Assembly (NCBI RefSeq): GCF_945859705.1
Contig: NC_079137.1
Location: 56,824,552 to 56,888,551, forward strand
Length of the DNA stretch: 64,000 bases
Reading direction: 5' to 3'
Source of the DNA: Episyrphus balteatus
Taxonomy: Eukaryota; Arthropoda; Insecta; Diptera; Syrphidae
Shown here: one piece after another, positions 47,690 through 57,709 of the stretch
Layout of the letters: each line of letters starts with the position of its first letter
How positions within the stretch are numbered: the first letter of the stretch is position 1
Notes under the pieces: model-generated
Databases searched by the model: none
What the model was told of the DNA's origin: nothing
Seen by the model: only the letters and a program-made list of their open reading frames with translations
Made by a program: the position numbers and the translations under genes

Positions 47690-49150
47690 AAGACAATGAT
47701 CGTCACAAAACGACCCAAGTGATTAATGATCATTGACATTGACTTTGTTCGCACACAGCATACAAAAAGCAAGAACATCATCATGCAGCACGAAACCAGG
47801 ACACTTAACCTCATTACAAGCCAGCGATACAAACCTTGCCATTGTTCGACCTTTTTTTTTTCTTCTGTTTCTTGTTGCTGTTTTGATGTAGTCGGAAGAC
47901 TCTTGAAACACAAATGAATAAAATGTGTGTGCACGCATTCCGCACACAAACATCAGGGAGAGACAAATCATGTTCCTCTTGAGAGTCCCGAGAAGCAGAA
48001 AAACACAACGCGACTGCTACTTCCCCTCATCATCTCAAGTAGGTACCAACCCGGAGCACTTGAATGCGATGATTGCTTGAAAATTAACTTCAATCTTTGA
48101 TATAATTCGTTCAGGGCAAACAAGGCTTCCAGACCTACCTGATTGTTGGTTAGTGATGATGACGATCAGGATGATGATGGTCGGAAAATCTCTCACCTCA
48201 TCTAGGGCTACCATCAGGGGGAAATCTAAGCTTCGGCGGCGGCTACTTGAGTATTTTCTTTGTGGCACCATGTCCAAGCGGTGAAACTCGAGCGGCATCA
48301 TTTGCCATTCTGAAGGTGTCCAAACACCACAAATCTACTGGGAGCAACACAATGACCATGTCAATTGGAGTTTCTTCTGGTCCATCATCATCGTCGTCAT
48401 CGTTGTCGTCAGTCGAGTCGTCGGAGAATTCGGTGTGGACAATGTTTGTGTGTGGTGTCAATTGTTGGCCGTTTGTGTTGTTAGTTGAAGTGTTTGGACT
48501 TGACGTCGTCGTTCCAAAATGTTATACCTTCTCACACCTAAAAGCCCATCATCACAAAGTGCTTCTGGGCATGATGCGGACTTTGTTTCAAATTTCCGGT
48601 GTGTGCGAGAAATCTTAGGGCAGGTGATTAGCTTCAATGTGCAATTGCAATTTTCCGGCTGTGCACAATGCCGGCCGGACACTTTGATTTTGAGAGTGTT
48701 TGCTTTTGCTGCTGGTATAGCTTTTTCCTTTGTTTTCTTTTTTGGAGGAGATTGGAAGCGCGCAGAGTGTGTGGAATTTACTTTGGGTGGAAATGGAAAA
48801 TGTTTACAATATGGTCGTTCGCATTCTCGCTGTTGTTTGGCAAATGCGGGGCTTTGGGGAAAACGTGTCATCTGATGCTTTTTGTCTGAAGAAAGAACTG
48901 GAGCCGACCCGAAAGCGGCATAGAATGTTGCTGGGATGCGATATATAGTGGTTTGCTGTTTACGGTGTTATAGTGGAATTTCAGAGTGGCCGGAAAAGTT
49001 GTACGAACGCAAACCATGTGTGTTGCAATGCATTGGGAATGCGTGTTTGGCGGTAACTAGAAAGGGTGATATTATAAAAAAGTGTTGCAGTTGTCTTTTT
49101 AGAGTCTCGACTGGCGTGTATGTTGTACCTATGGCAAAAGGTTAAAGTGC
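47690..49150. other. Largest GC-richer unique island (island 8)
   Basis: About 1.45 kb of mixed composition, the longest repeat-free, GC-richer block in the window. Frames of 70-137 codons are open on both strands (for example 48247-48618 plus, 48458-48871 minus, 48519-48875 plus). The serine-rich plus frame and acidic minus frame at 48385-48425 both come from a TCATCATCGTCGTC simple sequence. No domain is recognisable and no frame is favoured. Regulatory DNA or a non-coding exon is as likely as coding sequence. Confidence 0.35.
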
Positions 49151-51127
49151 GCCCGTATATTGTTTGTTCAACAGATTCTTTAGTTTAGTTTTGTTTGGGT
49201 TTCTTACTATTTTCAATGATTAAGGTGGTAGGGAAGAATGCAGTCAATAGGCGCCTATGGGGAAGGACAAAAAGTGGTTAGCTTCCAGTTTTTACAATTA
49301 AGAAGGTTTGATCCGCAACAACCTTAATTGCTTTTGATGAAGACACCTATTGATATTTTTGGCAAGAAGATTGTGAGTGACAAGGCAAAAACAGAGTGCT
49401 TTCTCCTTAGGCACAAATGGTCTTCTAGAATGCACTGAAAAAAATATTATTCTTAAAAACTATAAATATCGTTCATAAATCGAAATTTATAAATTTTTAA
49501 GGAATATAGGTACATTAAATTTAAGCACAATTTCTTATCAAAAAGTTTAATTTTAAGAACAGTTTATAAAATTTAAGAAACAGAGTTTTCATACAAAATT
49601 TCCTATGGGGAATATTTTTTTTAAGAACGATACGCAGGCTTATGAAAAAAAATCATACACTTGTAGCCCCAATTTGAAAGAATATTTTATTAAATCTAAT
49701 GCCGTTTTCGATTGGTTTCACTCAAGGATTCACTCATTCTAAAATACAATAAAGCATATCATAGATTTTCAGTGAATTCTGTTTTGAAATCAAAAAGAGA
49801 ATTTCTTCAGAAGTCTTTTGAATGACTCTGGACGCTTCCGGACTCCCAATCGAAAACGACATTAGAATCATGCACATACTTTTATGAATGAAATTTTTTG
49901 ATTTTACATTCATTTGTATTTTGAGTTAAAATAATTTTTAAAAACTGACTTTTTTCCCTTTTTTGTATTCGATATCAACATATTCTTAAAATCTAAGCAT
50001 CTGTTCATACTTTTAAATTTCGCAATTCATATTTTTCCAAATTTAAAGAATTTAGAAACAAAAAGTGAAAAATTACGAACAAATTACAAAAGCAAAAAAA
50101 AAGTATAAAAAGTAAACAAAAATATAAAATAACAAAAACAAAATTTATTGATGGGCCATTCCGCTGGAGACGAACTTCCCCATAATTTTTTAAATTACAA
50201 GATTTGTTACTTTTTTGTGACAATTCCAAGTAAAATAACTGTAAATGGCTCTTTGTAAATTTTTGTTTTCTTATTTATTTTTTAATGTTTTAAGATTATT
50301 GATTCAACGTCATTCGATATAATATAATATTATGTAAGTAAAAAATTAAATATGTTTGAAAATTATAAGGATTTTTTTTGTTTTTGAACTAAAATCTAAA
50401 AAGGTAGTGCCGATTTGGTTGAACCCGCGACCGCACTTTGAACCCTTCCTAGTGACGATTTAATTATTTAATTTAAATTTTATGGGTAAATTGAAATTTA
50501 ACAGGTTTAAATGTACCCTTTTAAGTAATAGTTTAATGAAAATATTTTTGTATTTTTGTGATTATGGAATTGCCCTGATGTGACATTTAAATATATAAAT
50601 TATTTTAAAAATTAGAAACTTTTTTGTACTTTTTTCACTTTGTGTTTCTATGTAGTTCAGGCTTAATTCTTCAAATAAATTATATTTTTAAATGTCGCAT
50701 CAATGAATTTATTTTTGTTATTTTGTAGTTTTGTTTACTTTTTATTTTTTTTTGTTTTGCTTTTGTGTTTCGGTGTAGTTCTATCTTTAATTCCTTAAAT
50801 TTTAGGAAAATATAGGTACCTAGTACCTACATATAATTTATCCAAAATGTCTTTTTTTTTTATTATCAAATTTAATTTTAAATTTTTTTATTCTATAATA
50901 TTTTATAATTGAAAATTTTAATTTAGATGCGCATCTTAAATTTCACCACCTTAAAATAAGGTTTATCCGCTTAGAAAAAAATTTGATTCCACTTAACCTC
51001 AGTTAAATTTAATGTGAATTTCATCTTATTTTTATGTGAATGTTCAACTTAAAAAAGCCGACTAAAAATAAAAATTTTTAAATTAAAGTCACACAGCTTT
51101 ACTTGCAGTTAATCATAATCATTTCCA
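49151..51127. other. AT-rich DNA, no gene seen
   Basis: A GGTCGCGGGTTCAACC word on the minus strand at 50421-50436 resembles a tRNA T-arm/B box, perhaps a SINE relic. No other feature recognised. Confidence 0.45.
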
Positions 51128-51128
51128 A

Positions 51129-51210
51129 CAGTGAGATAGCGCAGCGGGAAGGCACTGGCCTAGTAACCCAACAGTTGTAGGTTCGATCCCCGGTGACTGC
51201 CAGTTTTTTT
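51129..51210 (+). repeat. tRNA-like Pol III unit (probable tRNA-derived SINE head)
   Basis: TAGCGCAGCGGG at 51137-51148 matches a Pol III A box, and GGTTCGATCCC at 51180-51190 matches a B box, 42 bp apart start to start (51138-51180). A run of seven T at 51204-51210 would terminate Pol III. The cloverleaf is poor: CAGTGA pairs imperfectly with TGACTG, and the T-stem has mismatches. A functional tRNA is therefore unlikely, and a SINE head or tRNA pseudogene fits better. Confidence 0.6.
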
Positions 51211-51384
51211 GAAGTTATACTTCTTATGGGAGGGTGGGTATGAAAATTTACTTTTTGACAAGAATGTCAAAGGGATTATGACGCGATCACCCTGGGTAGC
51301 AGGGCTGTCGTTTCACCTTTAGAGTAGGCAGTACTTTAGTATTTAAAAATGCAGTACGCCGCAGTACGGCAAACATAAAACACA

Positions 51385-51703
51385 CAACACGTTGCAAGTA
51401 ACATGTTTCATGTGGCAAGTCGCATGTGGCAAGTTGTATGTGGTAAGTCGCGTGTGGCAAGTTGCATGTGGCAAGCTGCATGTGGCAAGTTACATGTGGC
51501 AAGTTACATGTGGCAAGTTGCGTGTGGCAAGTTGCGTGTGGCAAGTTGCATGTGGCAAGTTACATGTGGCAAGTTACATGTGGCAAGTTGCGTGTGGCAA
51601 GTTGCGTGTGGCAAGTTGCATGTGGCAAGTTACATGTAGCAAGTTGCGTGTGGCAAGTTGCATGTGGCAAGTTGCATGTGGTAATTTCCATGTGGCAAGT
51701 TGC
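51385..51703 (+). repeat. 14-bp minisatellite CATGTGGCAAGTTG
   Basis: About 22 tandem copies of (C)(A/G)TGTGGCAAGTT(G/A) with few variants. Because 14 is not a multiple of three, all three frames read the same 14-residue repeat and stay open on both strands; these are not genes. A last partial unit resumes at 53190 beyond the inserted element. Confidence 0.95.
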
Positions 51704-53189
51704 CAGGGTTGCAAAAAGCTCACAGCTCAGCTCAGCTCAAAATTTGAGCTATTTCACTTTTGAGCTAGGTACCATAGCTCAGCTCATTTGAGCTGAGCTG
51801 AAACTGAGCTGAGCTGAAAGTGAGCGCCCCCAACTACCAAAGCCTATATCTCGGAATTTTGAAGAAAATGAAAAAAAAATTTTGTATGCCAAAAGGTAGC
51901 GGGGACTCTAACCTACATTTGGGTACAACTCTCATCCCTGTAGGTCCACGCTTTCTCAAACCGGGAGAACTTAAAAGTAAAAAAAAAAAATAGGCACGAT
52001 TCTGAAAAAATAGGCATGATGTGGCGGTTTAACATGGAAGGCGATTTTTTAAAAATCTGACAATGTGCAAAGCGTAGGCCCATGACACAAGCTATCATTT
52101 GGCATCACTCCCAAAAATTGCTCTCAAGCGGTTTAGCTTCCAGGAGCGTTCAAAGATTCGGGGATTTTTCGAAAAAAAAATTTACCTCAACTTTCAAACA
52201 CGATTTTCTCGGAATTTTGAAAAAAATCGAAAAACCGGATTAGACCACTATCAGGTAGCTGATAATATAAGCTTTCATATGGCACCACTCCCCTGTCTCT
52301 AGATCAAAGCGTTAAAACGCCTATATCGCGGAATTTTGAAGAAAATTGAAAATAAAATTTTTGATGCCAAAAGGTAGCGGGGACTCTAACCTACATTTGG
52401 GTACAACTCTCATCCCTGTAGGTCCACGCTTTCTCAAACCGGGAGAACTTAAAAGTAAAAAAAAATAGGCACGATTCTGAAAAAATAGGCATGATGTGGC
52501 GGTTTAACATGGAAGGCGATTTTTTAAAAATCTGACAATGTGCAAAGCGTAGGCCCATGACACAAGCTATCATTTGGCATCACTCCCAAAAATTGCTCTC
52601 AAGCGGTTTAGCTTCCAGGAGCGTTCAAAGATTCGGTTATTTTTCGAAAAAAAATTTTACCCCAACTTTCAAACTCGATTTTCTCGGAATTTTGAAAAAA
52701 GTCGAAAAACCGGATTGTATCGGAATTTTTTTTATGATAAAAAAAGAAATATTTTACTAAAAAAATAGAAATATATTTACTATTAAAAAAACCAAGAGGA
52801 AAGATCACGAAAAATTATCTGTTTTATTTATAAAAATATCCATGTGTTAAAATAATTAAATTAATAACTAGAACCGAACATCTTAAGCTATGGTGTTTTA
52901 TAAAAGTTTAATATATCTTCATATTTCATTATACTTTCCAAATAAAAATCAATGTATCCTCTCACCCATCACAGCACAGCTCAGCTCACTTTACCTTAGC
53001 TCACTTTACCTTAGCTCACCCAACAGCTCAGCTCAGCTCACTTTCAGCTCAGCTCACTTTCAGCTCAGCTCACTTTCAGCTCAGCTCAAATGAGCTGAGC
53101 TGTGGTACAAAGCTCAAAAGTGAGCTAGCTCAAAATTTGAGCTGAGCTGTGAGCTGAGCTTAGCTCACTTTTGAGCTTTGTAGCAACCG
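51704..53189. mobile_element. hAT-type element with AGCTCAGCTC arms, inserted in the minisatellite
   Basis: The left end CAGGGTTGCAAAAAGCTCA pairs with the right end TGAGCTTTGTAGCAACCG (two bases lost). CAAGTTGC flanks both sides (51696-51703 and 53190-53197), an 8-bp duplication typical of hAT, though the satellite itself contains this word. The arms (51716-51825; 52975-53180) are tandem TGAGCTGAGCTG and its complement. The interior has two direct copies of a 478-bp block (from 51841 and 52319). No transposase. Confidence 0.8.
51841..52735 (+). repeat. 478-bp direct repeat inside the hAT-type element (1.9 copies)
   Basis: GCCTATATC(T/G)CGGAATTTTG, CCAAAAGGTAGCGGGGACTC, GGTTTAACATGGAAGGCGA and GCTTCCAGGAGCGTTCAAAG recur 478 bp apart with only a few changes. 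Short open frames shared by both copies are by-products. Confidence 0.9.
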
Positions 53190-53197
53190 CAAGTTGC

Positions 53198-53637
53198 ATA
53201 TTGCAACTACTAGTGCTGAAGCACACACAATTCTCATAAAATTACCATATCGCACATTTTATGCGCAATTCATTTACTTTCGTTAAGTATATACCGTACC
53301 TTCTGAACCGCACAACATGAGTAAATTTCACAGAATAAATTGAAAACTACATGGACGCAAGGAGGATGAAAAAATTAATTTATTGTTCACTTGATAAAAA
53401 TGTAAAAAAACGAAGTGTGGATTAATTAATTTAATAATAGAAATTAAAAATATCAAATGAAATTCATTTACATATACTGAATGAGAAGTATAACTTCAGT
53501 CGCGTGTACATGTGTACACACACTCTTTTTTTTGTTTTTTATTTTCGCATTCAAGAAATTAATGTGACAGTCAACGAGTCAACTTAATTTAAGGTGAAAG
53601 TCATTTTAGCAAAAAACCATGCAGTTATCCTCTTAAA
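53198..53637. other. AT-rich DNA, no gene seen
   Basis: Nothing recognised. Confidence 0.5.
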
Positions 53638-53842
53638 TTAATGTTCAATCCGCTAAATTTTATGTGGTCTGTTTTCTCCGTATATGTTTTTGAACTAGTT
53701 AACATTCTTTACAAAAAATAACAAGTAACTTACAAAAAAATTAATGTTCAATCCGCTAAATTCTATGTGGTCTGTTTTCTCCGTATATGTTTTTGAACTA
53801 GTTAACATTCTTTACAAAAAATAACAAGTAACTTACAAAAAA
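53638..53842 (+). repeat. 103-bp tandem duplication
   Basis: TTAATGTTCAATCCGCTAAA to AACAAGTAACTTACAAAAAA is repeated at 53638 and 53741, with about one difference. It is part of repeat R4, whose second copy at 61410 has a single version. Confidence 0.9.
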
Positions 53843-54735
53843 AAAAATAAGTCAAAATACTGCTTTAAAATAGTAACCCAATTGTTAAAAATTAATTTTA
53901 GGATTTTTTAAAAAAGTTTAATTTTTTAACCAAAACATTTAGGCCCATTTGCTGAAACGAAACTTAAATACTTAAGTAAAACCTAGAGAGCTAAGTTTCA
54001 CATAACGGTTTGCTCGAATTTCAAACTATGTCATAAACGATCCTAAGTTTAACATAACTAAGGGGGAAGAAATTGTAGAACATAAGCAGTTAATGTTCTA
54101 CTTAAGCATTTTTATTAAACAAAAAAGAAAAGAATGCGGCTTAAGAAATGGATGTATATGTAGTCAAAAATTACATCAATTATCAATTTAATAGAAATTT
54201 ACTCACTTTCATTAGAATTTACCATCTACAGATGGAAAAACTTTCAACACAAATTTTTGAAACACTGTTTACTTTTTGTTATCATAATTTTCATTCTTAG
54301 TTTTGTCAAACGCACACATTTAAAAATTAAATTCTTTCAAATGAATATTTTTCAAAAGACACAAACTTTTCTTAACAACAAATTTGTTGCATTCTAACTG
54401 CTTAATTTTCTCAAAAACAATTCGAATTTTTTGACTTTTCTATCGATTTGACATTTGGATTTGAAGTTCTCAGCAATTTATATCATGAAAGTAAATCATT
54501 GCTGAGTTCCATATAAATATTTTTTAGCAACGTAGAATAAAATAAGAAGAACTTAAGAACTATGTTTGACCTAGTTAGGATTCAAATTTATGACCCGTAT
54601 GAGCAAATGGGCCTTAAACATTGCTCTTATGCGACGATTAGGTACTATTTTATTTTTAATTGTTTATCAAATTTTTTTTTTGAAAAACACTTTATTTGAT
54701 TATTATCATTAGTCAGAACCATTTTAAAGATATCT
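53680..54735 (+). repeat. Dispersed repeat R4, copy a (interrupted by MITE)
   Basis: GAACTAGTTAACATTCTTTA, AAGTCAAAATACTGC and GGATTTTTTAAA before the MITE, and ACTATTTTATTTTTAATTGT, CAAATTTTTTTTT, ACTTTATTTGATTATTATC and AGTCAGAAC after it, appear in the same order at 61425-61675 without the MITE. Confidence 0.7.
53939..54616. mobile_element. PIF/Harbinger-like MITE with TTA target duplication
   Basis: The element is 53942-54613 (672 bp). It starts GGCCCATTTGCT and ends AGCAAATGGGCC, a perfect 12-bp inverted repeat, with TTA on both sides. A 3-bp TWA duplication is typical of PIF/Harbinger. Copy b of R4 at 61.4 kb lacks it. The interior is AT-rich with no transposase. Confidence 0.8.
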
Positions 54736-55080
54736 TTGTTATTTTAAAACAAACATTTTGTATTATTTTTTCAGTTTTCAAAAATTTAACAAATTTTATT
54801 GTTAGATAAGAACACTGGACCCAGTTTTTGCAATTTATTTTAAATGCTACTTTGCAAGTTTATCGAAGTTCTAACGAAGCTTTGAGATTTGACAGATAGC
54901 TTCGGAAGGAATTCTACAGCTCTTTAATGCAAGTCTTATCGAAATTATAACAACAACAACAAACACAAAAAACAATTTTATTTTTTAATTGGTTTTGATT
55001 TTATGTCCTTTATTTAATTTTTTTAATCTGAAACTGTATACATTTCATTAGTTTTTAGTATAGGTGGTATTTATTAATAA
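54736..55080. other. AT-rich DNA, no gene seen
   Basis: CGAAGCTTTGAGATTTGACA and related AAGCTTCTATAA words recur here and at 55500-55720. Possibly old repeat remains. Confidence 0.4.
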
Positions 55081-55375
55081 TAACACCGGCACACAAAAAA
55101 AAAAAAAGTGTCATGAACCAGAAACCAGACCTATCTTTCTATATGAATCCGAATTTGAAGTCCGTTTGGCCCCCATCACCCTCCAGTTTTGAGCTGTGAG
55201 TGCATTTTGTTTGAATTTTTATGACTTTTTTGGAGTTTTTTGCATTTTTCTCAAAACTGAAGGGTGACCGGGCAAAACGGACTTGAAAATCGGATTCAGC
55301 GGTCCCAAAAACATATAAAAAGATAGGTCTGGTTTCTGGTTCATGACACTTTTTTTTTTTTGTGTGCCGGTGTAA
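55081..55375. mobile_element. Complete PIF/Harbinger-like MITE (copy 2)
   Basis: The element is 55084-55372, flanked by TAA on both sides (55081-55083, 55373-55375). CACCGGCACAC, an A run, then GTGTCATGAACCAGAAACC form the left arm, mirrored on the right. The arms are about 115-125 bp and end near CCTCCAGTTTTGAG / CTCAAAACTGAAGGG, leaving a loop of about 45 bp. Its right arm closely matches positions 1-118 and its left arm is that segment's inverse. No coding capacity. Confidence 0.85.
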
Positions 55376-56140
55376 TTTTAAAAGTTTGTCATTACTTTAC
55401 CTCATCCACGAATCGAACCTCGTTTCATTTAAAAAATCAAAAACTTAATCAGTTCAAATAGCAAGAATATTTGAGCTTGATTATTCAATTTCAATACCAA
55501 AAATCAAATACAAATGTTGGTAATTTCTGTAAAGCTTCTATAAGTTTATTAAACGAAGTTTATGCGAAAAACAATCTTTCTTCGGTTGAGTTTCTTTAAC
55601 AGTATTCAAAACAACTTATTAGAAATTGGTAAACAAGTTCGAACTTCTATAAGCAATTCAATTCTTAAGCAAGCTTTATGCAAGCTCTATAAAAAGTAAT
55701 ACCTTTGAAATTTCAATTTACAGAAGCTTTCTCCTAAGGAACAATTGGTCTTCTAAAATTGTTTTCATTTGACCCTACTGATGTAATTAACCACTCTCAA
55801 AAAGTGTGCGTACTAATGTAGTAAGTTTATAGTTTCTTATAGAAATTTAATACCCCATTAAACAGTAACGTTTAGATTTTTTCTCTCATTAACAAAACAC
55901 AACTTAGTAAACATTAAACTTCTTAAATAAACATCAGTCATAACTACTCTTGATAAACGACAAACCTTTTCAATTATAAATTCCCCTCCACTCTGAACTA
56001 TAAACAAAATTATAATCCCATAATTTAAGACTATCATCCTCTCATAAGCCGAGAGTTATGCACTCAATACAATAATTCATAGGGTGTTAACCTTTTCAAA
56101 ACAACAATACAAGGATAATATTTTTTTCTGTCGATAAACT
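55376..56140. other. AT-rich DNA, no gene seen
   Basis: A minus-strand GAGGTTCGATTCGTGG at 55408-55423 resembles a tRNA B box, but no A box is visible. Otherwise nothing recognised. Confidence 0.4.
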
Positions 56141-56640
56141 ATAAACATTGCCATCATCGCCACTTCAATTTCCAAAGAACTTATTCCATTCGATTTGCTA
56201 GAGTTGTGCTGCAGTCTTGTTGGTTACCATTTTCAACCATTTGCCATGACCCTCGCATTGAAAATATTTTTAATGTCGTTTCATAACCAAACACTAAGAA
56301 GAACTCTCGTTGGCTCAGTGTACACCCCAGTCATTATAACACACACACACAAACACAAACCATTCTTTATAGTTCATATAATCGAAAAAAAGGCAATAAA
56401 TTATCGATTATAATCGATGACTTTTTGATTTGATTTGCTTTTGTGATGATGCACTGTAGTGTGTGTGAATTTGGTTCGATTGTGATGACGATGACGACCA
56501 GTTGCCGTTTTTGTTGGCAAAACAAGAGGTGCTAAATGCTGGGCGAGGCATCAGCTTGATATCAAACAAAACGACATCACGCATAATAGAAAACAAGAGA
56601 AAGGACATACAACACATCCTTAACAAATGAAATAACTCAT
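56141..56640. other. Mixed-composition unique island 9
   Basis: A CA-repeat lies at 56340-56365, ATCGATTATAATCGAT at 56403-56418 is palindromic, and there are GATGACGATGACGACC words. Open frames of 72-79 codons show no recognisable family. Confidence 0.3.
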
Positions 56641-57154
56641 AGATCAATGATGATTTTTTCGGTTGTCATTGAATCTACAGTGTTCAATTGAGGACAATAG
56701 CACATTCATTGTATATAAGCAAAAAGTTGTTTAGAAAAAACATAAAATGTAGCGTGTTTTTGTGGTATGTTGAGTGTGTAGTTAATTTTCAATAAAAATG
56801 TGATGAATATTTGCAGGAGATCTTCACTTCATTGAATTTTAGATCCTTTTGATGTATTTTAAGGATTTTGTATATAGATGACATAAAAATAAGAGAAAAC
56901 CAGCTGCGTAACAAATTTTGTTGTGATTGAAACTGAAAGGCTGAAGAATCAGAATTTGCAGTTGGTGTTTGTAACCGATTTGATGTGGTAATTAATATGG
57001 GGAATTTAATTTAAATTATGTTTTCTTGTTTGTTGTTGAGTTGAAAATAGAAATTATTCTTATTACTTGAGCTAAAATTTAATTTTATTGAAAGTACCTA
57101 CATTCTCTGCTAAAGTTTCTGTAGAGGTTAATTCTGAAGTAAAATAAGGATTTG
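56641..57154. other. AT-rich DNA, no gene seen
   Basis: The left flank of the palindrome. Nothing recognised. Confidence 0.5.
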
Positions 57155-57709
57155 TCGCATATAGACCGAGAGCCCACAGCAGATTTTGGGAGTTTTTGGA
57201 TAACCGAAAATGAGTCATATGTATGTGTAGGTAATAGCGTCCTGATGAAGAATTCGAATGTCTGGCAGGTTTATTTCACGGCATTCTATGGTTTATGGGG
57301 AGTTGAAAAATGCATTTTTTCCGATTTTTGTGTCGAGTATATAACCACTTTAATTCATATAGAGCCGATAGAGGGCGATACCTTGATTGCAAAAAGTTCG
57401 GTCCCAGACGTTTTATTCGAGGCATTACCCCCGCCAGACGTCCTTGAAGATTCGCGAAATGGCGATTTTCATACAGAAGTCAGAATATTATTTTTTGCAA
57501 GATATATAACCGTCTGGTGGTACCTATTAAAAAATCACCACTACCCCCTGATAGAAAATAAATTAGTGCCAGACGTTTTAACCACGGCAATACCCCCGCC
57601 AGACGTCCTTGAAGAGTCGCGAAATGACGATTTTCATACAAAAGTCAAAATATTATTTTTTGCAAGATATATAACCGTCTGGTGGTACCTATTAAAAAAT
57701 CACCACTAA
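57152..57709 (+). CDS. Candidate ORF in left arm, 55-residue internal repeat, probably not a gene
   Basis: A 185-codon frame covers the outer unique segment and the first two tandem units. It contains PDVLTTA(L/I)PPPDVLEESR followed by an FFARYITVWWYLLKNHH stretch, repeated because 165 bp is exactly 55 codons. It is the longest frame in the window. Later units carry stop codons (TCCTGAAATAG variants). No family is recognised. The flank supplies the first residues, so the ATG at 57152 is doubtful; ATG at 57246 (MKNS) lies inside the repeat and is shared with the right arm. Confidence 0.15.
   Translation: MSHIDREPTADFGSFWITENESYVCVGNSVLMKNSNVWQVYFTAFYGLWGVEKCIFSDFCVEYITTLIHIEPIEGDTLIAKSSVPDVLFEALPPPDVLEDSRNGDFHTEVRILFFARYITVWWYLLKNHHYPLIENKLVPDVLTTAIPPPDVLEESRNDDFHTKVKILFFARYITVWWYLLKNHH

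Noticed and set aside
48243..48461. Acidic Asp-rich minus-strand frame and Ser-rich plus-strand frame over the same bases
   Set aside because: Both come from a TCATCATCGTCGTC simple sequence; the strand cannot be chosen and no family is recognisable.
50421..50436. Minus-strand GGTCGCGGGTTCAACC as a tRNA gene
   Set aside because: Only a B-box-like word; no A box or cloverleaf could be found around it.
51392..51791. Several overlapping frames of 78-123 codons with MWQVACGKLHVAS-type repeats
   Set aside because: They are by-products of the 14-bp minisatellite, which is open in all three frames of one strand and in the reverse.
51913..52768. Paired identical small frames (for example 51913-52098 and 52391-52573 minus)
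   Set aside because: They repeat only because of the 478-bp direct duplication in a non-autonomous element; no domain and no transposase motif.
55408..55423. Minus-strand GAGGTTCGATTCGTGG as a tRNA gene
   Set aside because: No A box at the right distance and no acceptor stem pairing.
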